A DNA stretch of 64,000 nucleotides from Gymnogyps californianus. Its lineage: Eukaryota > Chordata > Aves > Accipitriformes > Cathartidae. Of the stretch, positions 1-13,200 are shown piece by piece. Made by a program: the position numbers and the translations under genes. The DNA is taken from positions 101,072,877 to 101,136,876 of the forward strand of contig NC_059472.1 of assembly GCF_018139145.2 (NCBI RefSeq), given 5' to 3'. The notes beneath the pieces were generated by a model that had not been told where the DNA came from, ran no database searches, and worked only from the letters and a program-made list of their open reading frames with translations. Numbering within the stretch: the stretch's first letter is position 1; every line of letters begins with the position of its first letter.

Positions 1-3000
1 GGTAGATGCACACAAAACTGGGGTCTTGGGAGGAGGAGGAATGTGAAAGTCTAAAAGGGGTTGGCTGGAACAACACAGGGGAGCTCCCTCTTGCTGTCCT
101 TGAAATGGCTGTTAGTGTTGTTTAAAGAAAAAGAAAAAAAAAAAAAACCACAATAACAAAAACCTGTGCTGCCACCACCATCCTGCCTCCCCCCAGGTTT
201 CAGCTCTGCCTCCCAGCACCCGGAGGTTTGCAGGTTCAGAGGAGAAGGCAATGTGTAGATGGTGGCCTGTCAGCAAAAGGGGAAGCTGGCATGCCTTTGG
301 GGAGTCCAATAAGAAAAGAAAATGTGAAAGATGCCTGCCATCTTAAGTGACTTTATTATTTTAGTGGAAGGATGCAGTAGATGCATATGTTTCTGTTCTG
401 CCTGTATCTGAGGTACTGGTGTTGGTACTGGTATTATTTCTGTTCTGTGTCATCCCAGACATTTTCTAATATGCAAATGTCACTACTTACTGAAAACTAA
501 AAGGAAGTTAAGTATAGAACTAAAGCCATCTGGTAGTTCAGACAGAAAAGTTAGATAATTAGCTGTTCTTGTCAAGGGACTGTGATTAAAATAGGCCATC
601 TTCATAATAGTGACTAGTTTGTAGGGACTTCCTGAAAGCCACCTGGGATAATGATAATGAAAAGAACAAAATTAAAAAGGAGGGGGAGGTGGTGCCATTA
701 CAGCTTATGATGACTTTTGTAAGTGAATTAAGTCAGCTTTTAATTTGAAGATGCTGTTATTTTGATACTTTGGAAAGAAATAGAGATTGAGTTTTCTGGC
801 TTTGTTTGGCAATGTGATGCAACTAGGTCAGCCAGGTTACTGCTGGGGATCCTTAATATTTCTGTGTAAGGTTCTAGTTTCATTGCTCACATCCTTATTA
901 ACTTGCGAGCGCTGTTGGCATAGCTCATCTTCAATAGACCAGTCTAATCTGTGTAACCTGGTGGGCCCTGCTCAGGGAATTTGTTCCTTTTGGGGAATTA
1001 GCACTTAAGAAAAACTAGATGAGGAAAAACATCAGAACACCATTACTGCATCATTCTTTATCAGGTGATGATCGCAATATGCATAGCAATGTTAGTGTAA
1101 TATGAATTTATATTGATAGATATCTTTTAAGGAAAAAGCTGTTTAGCAAGTAGTACTTAGAAGTAACCTAATTGTATAGTGGGAGGAAGGATCTGTGCAG
1201 CTTTGGCAGCTCCAGCCCGCTCTCCAGCACTACTGTGGAGGGGCTCTGTGCTCCCTTTGGCCTTTCCTACTGAAATCTTGTCCTCCTCATCCAAGAAAAT
1301 AGCAGCAGGGAAACCTCCAAAGGCTGAACAATGCTTGCTCTTTCCTGCATATGGATTCTTTAGTGAATGCCCTGTGCCAATGTGATAGAGTAATTTTAAT
1401 CAGTGAAGTCTGACCTGAATCATCTTCTAAGTTGGGTCTCTTTGGGAACACAATGTTAAGGGCAGCTATGCTAAATGGACTAGTAGGATAAAATAAATGG
1501 ATAGTGAAATGGCAAAGGGAGAATGCTCCATCATTGATATGATTTAATTAAATATATTTTCACTTCAGATGGATAAAAACCCTAGATCTAAATGAGGTTA
1601 ACTGAAATTTATTTGGCTTTGGTTTTTTTTTTTTTGACAGTTGCTGCTTATTTAACAATTCTAGTAAAGAGCTGCTCATGCTGTTTCAGATAGAGGTTTG
1701 TAAGAGTTCCAGTGTGGCTGTGATATTTTCTCATATAGAATGTGCTGCAAATCTCTTTTGAAAATGTAAGCAAGTTGAATACTTAAATTAAAATGTGGGC
1801 AAGAATTAAAAGTACTCTGGCTTTTCTGTGCTTAGATTCTCCTTGCAAAAAAATCTGCTTCTAAATTTTTTTCATTAAATGAGGCTTTTATGTCCCTCTA
1901 TTCCTCGATTAAGAAAGCAATGATTTGAAAAATTCAAGATATTGAGGTCTCAAAAGTGTCAGGGATGCTCAGCTTTTAGAAAACATAAGTAAACATTTCA
2001 GTGCAATATGCTCAAAATAAATTGCTGTGAATGTTTGTGGATATACAAATATTTCTGGTCAGTTTAATGGATCAAACTTTCATATCATTACAAGGGTGAT
2101 AAATGTACACATGCATGATCAAGTTAATATAAGTCTTTAAACGCATTCTGTGTAAAACAGCAATGTGATGCATCCAGTGAGTACTTATGTAAGGCTTGTT
2201 GTAAGAAGTGTGGAATCTGAACACTGCCTTAGGAATTTTCTTTTTTAGTATTGAGACAATGAAACTATTAAACTATTAAAAATTGCTTTTGAATTATTTT
2301 CTTGAAAACAATCAAAAGTGGAAGATCCAGATTTTAGCTTACAAGTGCAGGTTGTCAGTCATGCTTTAAGTTCTGCCTGCTCATGAGTTGTTTCAATCTC
2401 CTCCTACACTTGGTGACCTGATGGCCACAGTTCTGCTTTGTATTATTTTGTTTGTGGCAAACTTTTGCATTATGCCCAGACAATCTGACTTTCCAGCTTT
2501 CTTCACATTTTTATTGTTGTTTACTTACATGGGAGAAAATGGACTGAGAAGTTGACAACCAAGCTGAAGCAAGAACAGGCTTTTCACTTGGTACTGTTAC
2601 AACTGGCTTTAGATAAATCTTGCAAGTGAGCAAGTGACTGTCAAAGGTATGAGATAATAGAAAGGCTGGGTGGCTGGGGTTGAACACTGTTAAATCTGAG
2701 TGCTCTCTTGATGGCAGTTCATTAGAGCTGAATTTAATCTGGTTTTAAAATTCAGATTTTTTTTTTTTTAAGAACTAAAGCTTGTTTTGTGGTATGACAG
2801 ACCTTTAGATTTTTTTCCCCCTAAATTGTATTTCTTTAATGTGCCAGAGTGTTTTTACATCTGCTTTTTGATGAGGTGTCTGATTATATGTTTTGGTTTT
2901 GTCCTGTTCTTTGTATGAGTTGGTGAAATTGAGATTTTCTTGTAGATAAGCCTTTGGCCTTTCAGTTGCTCCTGCCTTGCAAAGAAATTAATTCCTTCAA

Positions 3001-6000
3001 GCCAGTGAGTCTGCAGCTCCAGCTGTGACTGTAGATGAATGTTCTTGCAGGGTCATGTATTGTAGCTCTGAACCTAAATAAAAGGATTAACAAGAGTTCA
3101 CTTGGAGGAAAAATGCTTAATTTCACCATAACAACTATGAGAATCCATAGAGAAAACCAATAAAGCTTTACTATTAAAATTGTTAACAAATGATTATTCC
3201 ACCCTGACCCCCCTTCCTGCTGTTATTGTACTTTTGGAACAGTAACAAAGGATGGGATTGACCTAGTTCATCGTAGTACTTTAGTCCCTGGCCTATGAAT
3301 GATCGTTTTCTTGAAAAACAATTCCTAGTCTAGTTCTTTTAGGAGACAATGATGGTATTTGAAGGAAACAATGTTTTCTGATGCGTTTCACACAATCTTC
3401 TGCCCCAAAACTTTGCTTGGTGCAAAGGAAGAAGGGGCATCATGTAGATAGTTATGCTGGGACTGAGCCTGACAGCCAGCAATGCCCAGATGATGCGTCT
3501 CATTGCTCCAGAAGAGCGTGTACATTTTCCACAGTTAGCACAAACTGCTTTTAATGATTCCTGGCAGAAAGGGAGGATTTCCAGGGTGACTGTCTTCAGC
3601 TGCGTACATAGACCTCATTGTCTTGTCTCCAAGCTGCACCTCTCCCAGAAGTAGGGGAGAGCAGAGGGGCTGCTGGCAGGGGGCTTCCTCACTGGGTAGT
3701 ATCTCTGTTGGCTGTTGATGGCTGCGGTATGGCCCCTTTCTGCTCGAGCAAGCAGTGTGAAGGGCCAAGCCACTACTCAGGGCAATAGTCTGATCCTTGA
3801 GGGCTCTCCTGTCTCTACTGGACATGTGAGGAGAGGATGGAAGGAGTTTGATCGTAGCGATCTTGACTCTTTCCCCAGCGTTTTATGACTGCCAGCCTCA
3901 GGCAGTGCTATTGTCTGAGCAGTCAAAGCAATACTTGTATCTATTTCCTTGGGAAGGAAAACAAGTAATTAAAATTGACTAATGCGACTGCCCTGCTTGG
4001 TTTAAGAAATCAGATGCAAGTCATCTAATTTGAAAGGTTAAAGCTCGATATTAGCTTTGTCTTTTGCTTCATTTGGCTTTGGAGGTGGTCAGCGAGTCCT
4101 GGTTGGTAGATTGGTGACCCTCTTGAACGCCTGGCTAGAAAATGCCACAGTGCCCATCTGGGTTGTCTGCCAGGAGCTCCTGGTGTTGAAGCCAAGGCAT
4201 GAAGGCTGGTGCATGAACAGGTCTCCCGGATAATGGTCTGAGGTGCTGCTTGAGCACACACTTAGCACCAAGAACTGGGAAGCATTTTGGGTTCTGTCAT
4301 GTGCTTTTCTGTTCCTTATTTTTACTTCAAAGACTTTGCCCCTTCGAGACATGTTTATGTGTCTAGTACATACTTGCAAAGAAATACAACTTGTGAAACT
4401 ATTCCTCAATCTTTGTTTCATCAAAAGACCACCTAATACTTTTTTTCAGAGAAAAGAAAAACCTATGGACAACATTGTGCTGTGTTTCAACAATGGTTTT
4501 CATTTGTGACCAGATGAGAATCATACTAAACTTCGAATGTTGACCCACTCTTTTTATTTCTCTCCTGTTGTTTTCTTGCTTGCTTGCTCAGGAATGTGGT
4601 TTCAATTTTTCCTCCTCATGATTATTTTGTGGACTGCCTTCTGAAACTGTAGGAACCACCAGCAGTCCATAAGGATAGCTGAGGAGCTGCAGTCTGCATA
4701 GAATTCCGCATGTTCTTTGCCATGCCCTTGCTCCAGCACTCTTTGAGCCAAATGTTTCTGATGGTCTGTTTAATACCTAATGTTGCTTTAATTAGTCACA
4801 AGTGGCAAGTATCTTCTAAAGGTAGGAAGTAATTGCAGTCAGATAAATTAGGCATGCTCTTTTATCAACTTCATTTTATCATTGGTTTCATTTTTGTGGC
4901 TGTATGTTCAGGTAAGCAGCCTGTGCTTTAGAGGTATTCTCTGTTTTTCCTACATTCTTCAATGATCTTAGTGAAAGAGGTCACCTTGCAGAAATTGCAG
5001 AGACCCTGTTGGAAGAGACTAGAGTTTTAAAAGCACGTTTTGAGGAAACAGTTGGCGTGGTATTCCTGAGTGGCCTGGTTTCATTTTAATCTGACTGGAT
5101 TTCCAGAAACTTAGCATCGTAAGGTGAGAGTTTTAGACTTAAGCCACTGCAGGTAACAGTACAACTGTCAGGTCTTCTCTATTTATGTATGTTAGGTCTT
5201 TCATTGTTGCATTGATGAGTTTATGCTAACAGGATTTAAACGTGGACAGGGAACTGCGATTTAGGACACCTGCCCCTTGGAAAAGCCACTTAATAGCTTG
5301 AATGCACACCAAGTTTATAAGATGTATTCTGGATAAAGCTAATGTTTCGTATTCTGTAGCTGAAAAATGCTGCTAAGTCAGTCTCCACTTGGAAAGGCGA
5401 GCTGGGTTCTTTCTGTTTCACATCTCATCCAGGGATTGTACTCACCCACATTGTGTACTCTGAGTTACACCTGCGTAATAACTCATTGCTCTGAAACCTT
5501 CCTCTCCATTATCTGGGCTGTCTCACTGAAGGCTGAGCAGGTTGTGTGGATGTAAAGGAAGGTATGCATTAGCCAAGACGGGCTGTTGCTGCTACTATAA
5601 TGTGAGTGGAGGGAGCACAACTTGACTTTTGTTTTTAAAGGCTAGTTTTATCTGAGAGCTAATGAATTTATTTATTTAATTTGTAAGCAGAGTAAATATG
5701 AGAGGAGTCAGTAATGAAAGAAGAATATCACCTGACTGTGCCATTTTTCAAGTTATTTCTTAACACAGAGCTGCACTGAAGCCTCTACGGTGTAGTAGGT
5801 GGTGAGGTTCTGCAGGCTTTTAAGACAGTTGCGTAAAATTGGTGATGTGAAAGGATGCAAATCAGAAAAATGATTGCAAATCTATTTTCCTTGCATAGAG
5901 TAACTTCTAATTTTTATGAAAGCATTTATGTGCATATACTAGTATTAGATAGATAAGCCTTTTTAAATTCTGTAGATGGTGAGATGGGTATCTGCATGTG

Positions 6001-6850
6001 GATTTTGTAAGCTTTTTCTCATAAGTGAAGTATAGTGAAACACAATTGTAGCCATATCCTGAGTGATGCTTTGCTAGCCTTATTTACTGGAGTAGGCAGC
6101 TGAGCTGTCTGTAAGTAACTGTATTGAAGCAGCAGAAACCAGAACGTTCTTCCATGTGTTACAGATTGCTAGAAATTGGGTGGGACCTACTGAGAGATTG
6201 CATCTTGCACCTTAGATTTGATTAAGATAATTTTATAATGCGTATAAGGGAGAAAATGGGTGATATAGGTGTAATTCACAATAAAATGTGGTGTCCTTCA
6301 TAAAAGCAGACCTGTTGGCATACTGTTATGAAGTAGTACTTTTCCTGTGTCCTAGAAAGCATGTTTTACCCATGAAGTTTATGGTGATATGCTTGGAGAC
6401 ATGGGAGTTTACTGCAGTACATGAAATCTGAAAGGGTAATTTGCTAGCTAGCTTACTGCATAGTTATTCTCTGTTAATCAAGCAGATGCATGCAACATTA
6501 CCAGTGCATGTTTTCTCCAATTTAGTGTTTGATTTAGAAAGAGAAGACTTTGCAGAGATACAGTATAACTAATGAAAGCTGCAGAGCCTTTTAATGTACT
6601 TGTGTTGTGGCTATAAAGTCAAAATGCAGCTCTGAAGAATGCTGTGTCCAGAATTTTAAACTATTCTTTATACCTGGACACTTAAGAAATATAGAACTTT
6701 CCAACTGAAATGAAAAATAAAGGAAAAATCTTAAGAGAAGACACATGTTTCACATTTAGCATAAGTCATTCTTTCTGCAAAATATAACTGTAATTTGGAA
6801 ATGCTATTTCTTTTCCTGTGAGAACTGAAAAACTTGTCTGTATACAGTGT
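1..6850. other. Unique noncoding DNA, no gene seen
   Basis: I see no gene in this stretch. ORFs here are at most about 110 codons, occur on both strands, and lack convincing splice-site context or recognisable domains. Simple sequence is limited to A14 at 134-147, T13 at 1623-1635 and T13 at 2757-2769. No CR1 or LTR signature is visible. The composition is AT-rich and typical of avian intron or intergenic DNA. Confidence 0.7.
134..147. repeat. Poly-A run (A14)
   Basis: Fourteen consecutive A residues, preceded by an A-rich GA-interrupted stretch from 124. No target-site duplication or retrocopy body is evident on its 5' side, so I call it a homopolymer and not a retroposon tail. Confidence 0.85.
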
Positions 6851-7006
6851 GAATTAATATCGACACGTGAATATGTGGATACAGCATAGTTGCCAAATCA
6901 TTAAACCAACTAGGGATGACTGCTTCTCTTTTGATACTTCTATTTTTACATATAATGTTGATTTTCTATCTATAATTAGTCTTGTTAGTAATTGCGTTTC
7001 TTGCAG

Positions 7007-7073
7007 TTCTAGTTCTGCCTCAGATGAATGTACCACAACTTCGTCTGAATGCATGGAGAAAAAGTCTAAATAA
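7007..7073 (+). other. Exon-like segment with stop and AATAAA
   Basis: A pyrimidine-rich tract ending TTTCTTGCAG (AG at 7005-7006) precedes an open stretch of about 21 codons. It is rich in Ser, Thr, Glu and Lys, reads SSSASDECTTTSSECMEKKS then K, and ends at TAA 7071-7073. The stop overlaps an AATAAA hexamer at 7069-7074. This arrangement could be a short 3' terminal coding exon. An acceptor plus a short open frame is also common by chance in 64 kb, the A-rich tail raises the chance of an accidental AATAAA, and the peptide is low complexity. I do not recognise the protein. Confidence 0.15.
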
Positions 7074-7225
7074 AAAATTAGATTAAAAAAAAAATCCTCT
7101 GAACAAAAAAAAATCCTTGCAAGTGCAGCGTAAGACTGAACTCTGAAGTATTATTGATCTACTTGCTGTGGATTTGGTGACTTTTGTATTGTGTAACATG
7201 CTTATATTTCTTCTTAAACATTTAG

Positions 7226-7305
7226 GAGTTCACCAGATCTTTTTGTTATGTGGTTCCTGAAGCATTATCCTGGGACAGCAGTAATGATTGATGAACACGC
7301 TTCAG
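7226..7305 (+). other. Exon-like segment, 80 nt, open in one frame
   Basis: The segment is bounded by a pyrimidine-rich acceptor (TTCTTCTTAAACATTTAG, AG ending 7225) and a good donor, CAG followed by GTAAGA at 7306. One frame is open throughout and would encode a peptide containing SPDLFVMWFLKHYPGTAVMI; the other two frames contain stops. No domain is recognised. The size is typical of a vertebrate internal exon. It is followed by two further exon-like segments on the same strand, which is why I list it, but nothing shows that they belong together. Confidence 0.2.
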
Positions 7306-7710
7306 GTAAGAAATCAGATGTATGCCACTTGGTATGGTTGTTCATTAACTTTCCTCACATTGTTTTGGTTAAGCTTCAATAGTAGAAGTCTTTAATGTTA
7401 CAGCATCAAAATTCACTGAATATAAAAGATAAATCTCTTGTCTACATGAATGTTTACATATGTCTCTCTGTAAATCGTTGTGAGCAGGTTTTTGATTTTT
7501 CTCCTAGATTTGGTAACTCTGACAACAGATGACGTTGCATGTTAAATGGGGTTTTAATGATCGAAAATTATTACAAAATATGGTCTGTCATTTCTAATTC
7601 TTCCATCAACCCACCTGCTCCTGCAGGAATTAGTTCCATCTACTTTAAGTTATACCAGATTGGAGAATCTATTCCAGAAGGCTTTACTTCTCTAAACCAT
7701 TCTTGGCCTG

Positions 7711-8112
7711 CTAAAAAATTTTTGAGGTTTGTCCCTTAGTAAACTTTTTACCAGTTAGTCTGCTAATACTTTGGTAAAAATATCTCCATGAAGAGGAAAA
7801 CAAAACACTTTTTTCTGTATTTCTTAGTGAATTCCAGCCGTATCCCATGGGGGAGATGCTGGCTCTCCTGTGAATTCTGTTGTTCTGCCCCTTGTGATCC
7901 AATTTCATTCACTCACATTTTGCACTTGGATCTGTAGTGGTCATGACTAGTCTGATGCAGGTTTCTGCTGTGTCTCCACGTGTCTTAATTTGCTGAACAG
8001 AGGCTTCATAAGATTCATTGTTCTCAATAAATCCACTTTTATCAAAGATATGAATGTGGTGGAAATACAATAAAAAGAGAATGTGTGCCAGCGCATGTGT
8101 GTTTCTTTGCAC
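7711..8112 (-). other. Long minus-strand frame broken by one TGA
   Basis: On the minus strand a single frame stays open for about 130 codons except for one TGA at about 7909-7911. An overlapping frame (7947-8138) starts with an ATG and reads MTEEEFAALCKE. The pattern of one internal stop and a possible frameshift could be a decayed coding sequence such as a retrocopy. I recognise no protein family and see no poly-A tail or target-site duplication. It overlaps the + strand exon-like cluster, so at most one reading can be right. Chance is the default explanation. Confidence 0.12.
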
Positions 8113-8391
8113 AAAGCAGCAAACTCTTCCTCAGTCATCTTGTGTACAAGAGTTATCTGATGTTGATAAACTGTAAGATTATTAGTAATACTTAATTATC
8201 CTACGTAATTGATTATAATGACGGGAACAAACAATCTGCTGCTATTATAGTCTTTACCCTTGCCACTGTATAAAAGCATTTCCTTAACTTTTGAGTTTTA
8301 TTTCACATTTGCAGTTACAACTGTAGGCCTGAATATAAGGACAATTTCAGCATTTCTTGAGCGGTTTAAGTAACTTAACTTGTTCTTTGAG

Positions 8392-8563
8392 GCTGTGCCA
8401 ATCCAGGATATAGTTGACAAGTTGTTGATACCCTTGGAAGTTAACCCAAGCTTGTTAAAGCCTGCACAAAGGCAAGCAAAGGTTGGTCTTGATTCAATTC
8501 TTGCTCTGTCACAAGCTTCCTGGGAAACCATGGACAAATTCTTTAGTCCCCATATCAGTGGAG
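8392..8563 (+). other. Exon-like segment, 172 nt, open frame with good donor
   Basis: This is the most protein-like of the exon candidates. From a moderate acceptor (TTGTTCTTTGAG, AG at 8390-8391) one frame is open for 57 codons. It ends at a near-consensus donor, GAG then GTAAGT at 8564. The peptide has mixed, soluble-looking composition, with segments such as IQDIVDKLLIPLEVNPSLL and LDSILALSQASWETMDKFF. An in-frame TAA at 8371-8373 lies just upstream of the acceptor. I do not recognise the family. The acceptor is weak, and no neighbouring exon can be joined to it with confidence. Confidence 0.22.
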
Positions 8564-8663
8564 GTAAGTACCTACATACCTACGTGCTTGCATTTCTGGT
8601 AGAGAAGATAGTGTGTCCAGAGTACTTTTTTTGCACAACTCTGATATACCCAGGGCTACACTG

Positions 8664-9800
8664 AGCTTTCTGTGCACATGAGGATCACCTTGTTGTGCTG
8701 GTAATGTAGAGCTGCTGGGCAGCCAGTGCTCAGAAGTAAAGGTGGTTACTGCCAGATGTACATTTTAGCTAAAGTAAAAGACTTGGGCTTATATGTAAGT
8801 GGTGTCTTAGTACACGCATGGGCTTTAGTATCTCTGGGCTTCCAATCACCCTCTTCTTTTCTTCCTTTGTAAGAGTATTGCGAAGATAAATATAGCGAAG
8901 ACTGCATTGTGTTCAGGTTGGAGGCAGACGTGTATCTAATACAGGCACACTGTTAAAGAGGTGTCTTAAGGCAAGGGCGCAAAAATATACAAATGGATGA
9001 CCCTGGAATTTACTTTATTCTGCAACTTGCAGGCTTTAAGAGCATACACACAGCAAACACATCAAAATGTCAATATCTGTCAGATCAAGGGATCAGGTTA
9101 AGCCTAGACCTTCAGGGAAGGCATAGCAGCCTCCTGTCCCAGGGAGTGACTGGTGGCTGATGCTAAGAGAAGAGTGGAGCAAGCCCAGCACGTGGTTGCT
9201 TCCCAGATCAACCTCTCATGATCTGCAGATGAAGGACCTCTGAGTCAGCAGTGGCTTCTGTGTTAAGTAGTCCTGGGTATACTTTCCTCTCTTGTGAATT
9301 TGTCAGGTTATGTTTTGCACCCAGGTGAATTTTTAGGCTCTGTAGCTTCACGCTGTTCAGAATTCCCCAGCTGAAAGCTGGAGGGAGGGAGCGCTCCCTG
9401 AAGTTAGTTTTGAACCTCTTACTTGCTAACTTAATTTGGCCTGGGGAGAGTCAGGAGTTGAACTCTGCCCTTTCTCCTCTAGTAGGGTGGTGGGAAAGGA
9501 TGATGGGCGCTAAGCTCTAAAGGAGGCATCTTTTTAAGTAGCTAGAGTAAAATCTACCCAAAGTGAAATGAAACTGCAGGGCTTCTGTGGCTCTCCCACT
9601 GCTGGTGCCTTCCTAATGAGTAGGTTTGAGGCAGCTGCTCAGACCTGTCTTGCTTTTCTCTTTGAGCTCACTTCCCATGCTTTTTAATAGTAATGTGGGG
9701 GTTGTGTGGCCTTTATGTTCTGTACCTTGCTGAGTTCCAGAAAGCAGCAGAGAAGATGCTCTGTCTCCTGAGCTGTGAGGCAGTTGTCCTGACCATTTTT
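8664..9800. other. Unique noncoding DNA
   Basis: Nothing is recognised here beyond two short ORFs on opposite strands at about 9.6-9.88 kb. There is no repeat-family signature and no strong splice pair other than the acceptor listed at 9810. Confidence 0.6.
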
Positions 9801-9811
9801 TTTCCTGACAG

Positions 9812-9881
9812 AATTCAAGATTGTGTGGAAGAAACCATTGTAAACTTAAAATATCCTGGGGACACACACTCAATGGGTTGA
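9812..9881 (+). other. Exon-like segment with strong acceptor, ends in stop
   Basis: A strong acceptor (CCATTTTTTTTCCTGACAG, AG at 9810-9811) leads into about 22 open codons containing IQDCVEETIVNLKYPGDTHS and ending in TGA at 9879-9881. A terminal exon would be one reading. No poly-A signal follows closely: the nearest candidate hexamers downstream are weak. The frame is short enough to be accidental. Confidence 0.15.
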
Positions 9882-10200
9882 GCCTCCCAGCAACACATTA
9901 AAATATGGGACCATTAATCAGCATTGAACTATATTTTTTTCTTTTGTTGTTTTTCTTTTGTAAATTTAAAACATTGCTTTTGGGTTCACAGAAACTTTGA
10001 TGGGTTAAAAAGAAAAAAGGAATTACCTAATAGTGCCTTTGCAGCAGAATCGTTGCACTGAGGACCTGACTGCACATATTCCAACTAATGAATCAAGGCT
10101 ATGGAAGGAAGTGTGAATATTGCATAAATGTACCTGACTTGCTTAGGTGGAGTTACAGAAATACACTATGCAGTTTATATGATGTTAACTATTATGGTAG

Positions 10201-10237
10201 GATTGCTGAACTGGAAAAGGCTATGGCTTTGCTGAAG
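10201..10237 (+). other. Micro-exon-like segment, 37 nt
   Basis: The segment lies between TATTATGGTAG and a donor AAG then GTGAGC. It encodes IAELEKAMALLK, an amphipathic helix-like peptide, in an ORF that runs back to about 10088. The polypyrimidine tract is poor. It is on the same strand as the candidates at 7.2 and 8.4 kb. Its support is weak. Confidence 0.12.
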
Positions 10238-10299
10238 GTGAGCCTCTGTGAAAAAGTAAAATTTGTATTCTGTACTTAGCACACTCACAGTATCAGAGT

Positions 10300-13200
10300 A
10301 CTACACTTTTAAGAGTAAAGGCTTTTAAAATTCTGTAAAAGCAAGCAGAACAAAAACCAACTCTTAGCTGGAATCTTAAAGCCAGCTGAAGGAGAATAAT
10401 TTAATTATACTGATTCTCCTTGTTGGCAGAGAATATTTGGGAGACAGAATTTATGCAGCTGGGTAAAAGTTGGGTTTATTTTTGCTATCCATTTTTGTTT
10501 TTCTTCAAAATACAGTGGAGATCTTGGACTTAATATCTGTTTCTGATTACAGAACTAACTTAAGGTTGTACACTTATTTCCATCCCATCTGCCCTCATTT
10601 TCCCTTCTGCGCCTATATTTGGGGCAGAAAGTGATAAGGCAGCTCTTACAAAGGATTGCCTTGAAGTGCAAGGCCTTCAACTGAATCCTCATGAGATATA
10701 AGGCAAGTTGGATGTAGCATATCATTTAAGGCTTTTTCAGTTGAAGATCACTCCGCTGCGTTTGTTCTGATGGCTCATGGAAATGCATGTAGAAGACTGC
10801 CAAGCCAGCTTTCTCACTTAGAGGAAACTGTCGGGTGCCTTGTTCCTCAAGTCCCCAGAAAATGGGCAAACGTTTTCCCCTGAATCCATTCTGGGAGGCT
10901 GATGGACACTGAACTTGCCTGTGGTACAAAATGACCAACTATTTAATGGAGAACCAAGAGGAGGAACCTCAAGTAAAAAAGCTTTGCAATACTAGAACTG
11001 TGGTTGAACTGTTTGCTCACTGTTTTAAGCCTTCAAAAAGGGGGGGGGGGGGGGGGAGAAGAGCATATCCCCTGCTTTCCTTGCCTGTGCAGGAAGGAGT
11101 GGCTGAGAAAAATGTTTTGTGAGTGTTTGGAAGGGGAGAGAGTGAGTTGGCCAATTTGATTAGACTAAAGAGAATAAGGTTTATCCACAGATCATCTGGA
11201 TGCATGTGAATATATGGAGGTGGATTGTTTCTTGCCAGAGACTTGTATAAAATTGAAAAAACAGAGCAGGTTTTTTTTTCTGTAGCAGGATATAACTAGA
11301 TTGTAAACTTTGGCAGGACTCTTAACATCTGAGTGCTTCTTGAAACTCTGACAATGTTTTTGTAAAACTGATTCTGGAACTGGAATAAATGAGAAAGTTT
11401 TCTATATTCTCCCTCATGTTAATTAGGTGAAACAGTAAGTTTTATATTTGTCCAGAAAGAGGTCAAAGCAAACAAGAAATTGAGAATGGAGGAGCCAAAC
11501 AAGGATAAGTAATGAGCCAATTTCTCAAACTGGCAATGACATAACAAGAGTTTGGAAAAAGTATGCTTGCAAGCTTCCTTTATTATTATAACCTCTTGAA
11601 CAGAATAATCCAGTCCAAATAGCTATAAATGCTTTCCAATAGAGAAGTTTATGACCTAGTTTCTGACTGAAACACAGTATCACAGTGTGTGGAAAACTTA
11701 AATGAAGATGCTTGTGGCAGTGCCTCTAGAGCGTCGTATTAGAAACTCGGTGTATTTTAGGCATTCCTGCCCTTTGCAAATACTCGCTAAGTGGAGTGAA
11801 CTTGAAACATGGGGTTTTTTTGCAGGAGAAGCAGACATTTAAATGCCTGGGTTGCCATACTGAATTTTCATAGGATGTCTGAATTTTTTTAACAGAGCAC
11901 TGTTTGGAAAAATAATCGTTCTAGGATTATTTCAACAGGAATTCAGCAATTACAGGATGCCCTTCTAGATCCTGTGTTCCTTTAGAGTAGTGAAGGGGAA
12001 AAAAAAGGTGCATTTAGTCTGTTCACAATTATAATCTGTTCTGGAGAGAGGCAGGGAAAACTTTGATTAGGCTTCATTTGATTCATGGCCCTCCTGTGAG
12101 GAGCAGGGCAAGGAGTTGAGAGGAATGTGCTGGGACGGGGTGGGAGCAAAAATGTTGAACTTGTGATTTGAACAGCAAATTCTCTTAAATTGGAGAAATG
12201 TTTCTCTTTGCTTCTAAATACCCTTGCAGGAGGCATCAGAACAGGCCACATTTTGATTAGCTGCCCTGGTGAGAGGCTGGCTGACATGGCATTTCTGTGA
12301 TGGGGAGCAAGCAACACAGAAGTAAACTAGATGAACTGTTACAAGTCGGGGGATTTTGGTTTTGCTCCCTTTTTCCTGCTTTCCCTGTGACTCTCTGATG
12401 CCACCAAAAGCAAGGGAGCTGTGCTGATCTCCATCAGCTGTGGCTGTGACCAACACCATCTATCCTTTCTTCTGCCTTTTCAAGGAGGTTGGGAGTGATT
12501 TTGAAAGCAGAGTCCATTTGTGTCTCAGCCAAGAAGAGTTTCTGAATGCTGTTAAAATACATTAAATAATACTTGGTTAGCATAGCAAGAGCTATAGTTA
12601 AAATTCTTGCAGTGTTTCAATTATAATTCCTTTATTATTCCAGTTGCTTATAACTTCCTGAAATGCTCATGTCTCCAGTTGAAATTTTCCAGACTTGATC
12701 TTGGCCTGACAGTGACCTTTCTTCCCTTTTCTTCTTTGTTTCTCTTTTCTCTGTGGTATTAAGTGAATATGGCTTGGGTGTTTCATTTATAATGAGAAGA
12801 AAATAGTAGAAAAATACACTTCAGCTATTACTTTAAAACTCTGAGACTGAATAGTTCAAGTGGTGCAGCTGTTAGAGAAATGGTGGTGAAAATCATCAGA
12901 AGTGCTTCTTGAATCTTACCAGAATCTGTGAAAGGGGGCACTCGGAGGGCTATCAACTTTAGGTCTTAATTTAACTTTCTCTCCATCATGCACATGCATT
13001 ACACTCCTTCATAATTATCACATGCAGTTATTTCGGCCTGATCAGTGATCACCTGAATGAAGCAGTAGTCCTTGGTGGAAGAGCAGATCTGTTTTTCACT
13101 GTTTGCCATGACCCTGGGGAGACAGGGCTTGTAATTCAGGAACAAAGCAGCACAGCTGGCAAGTGCTGTGCTGGGACATGCAAGGGGAGCCCTCTGGGGC

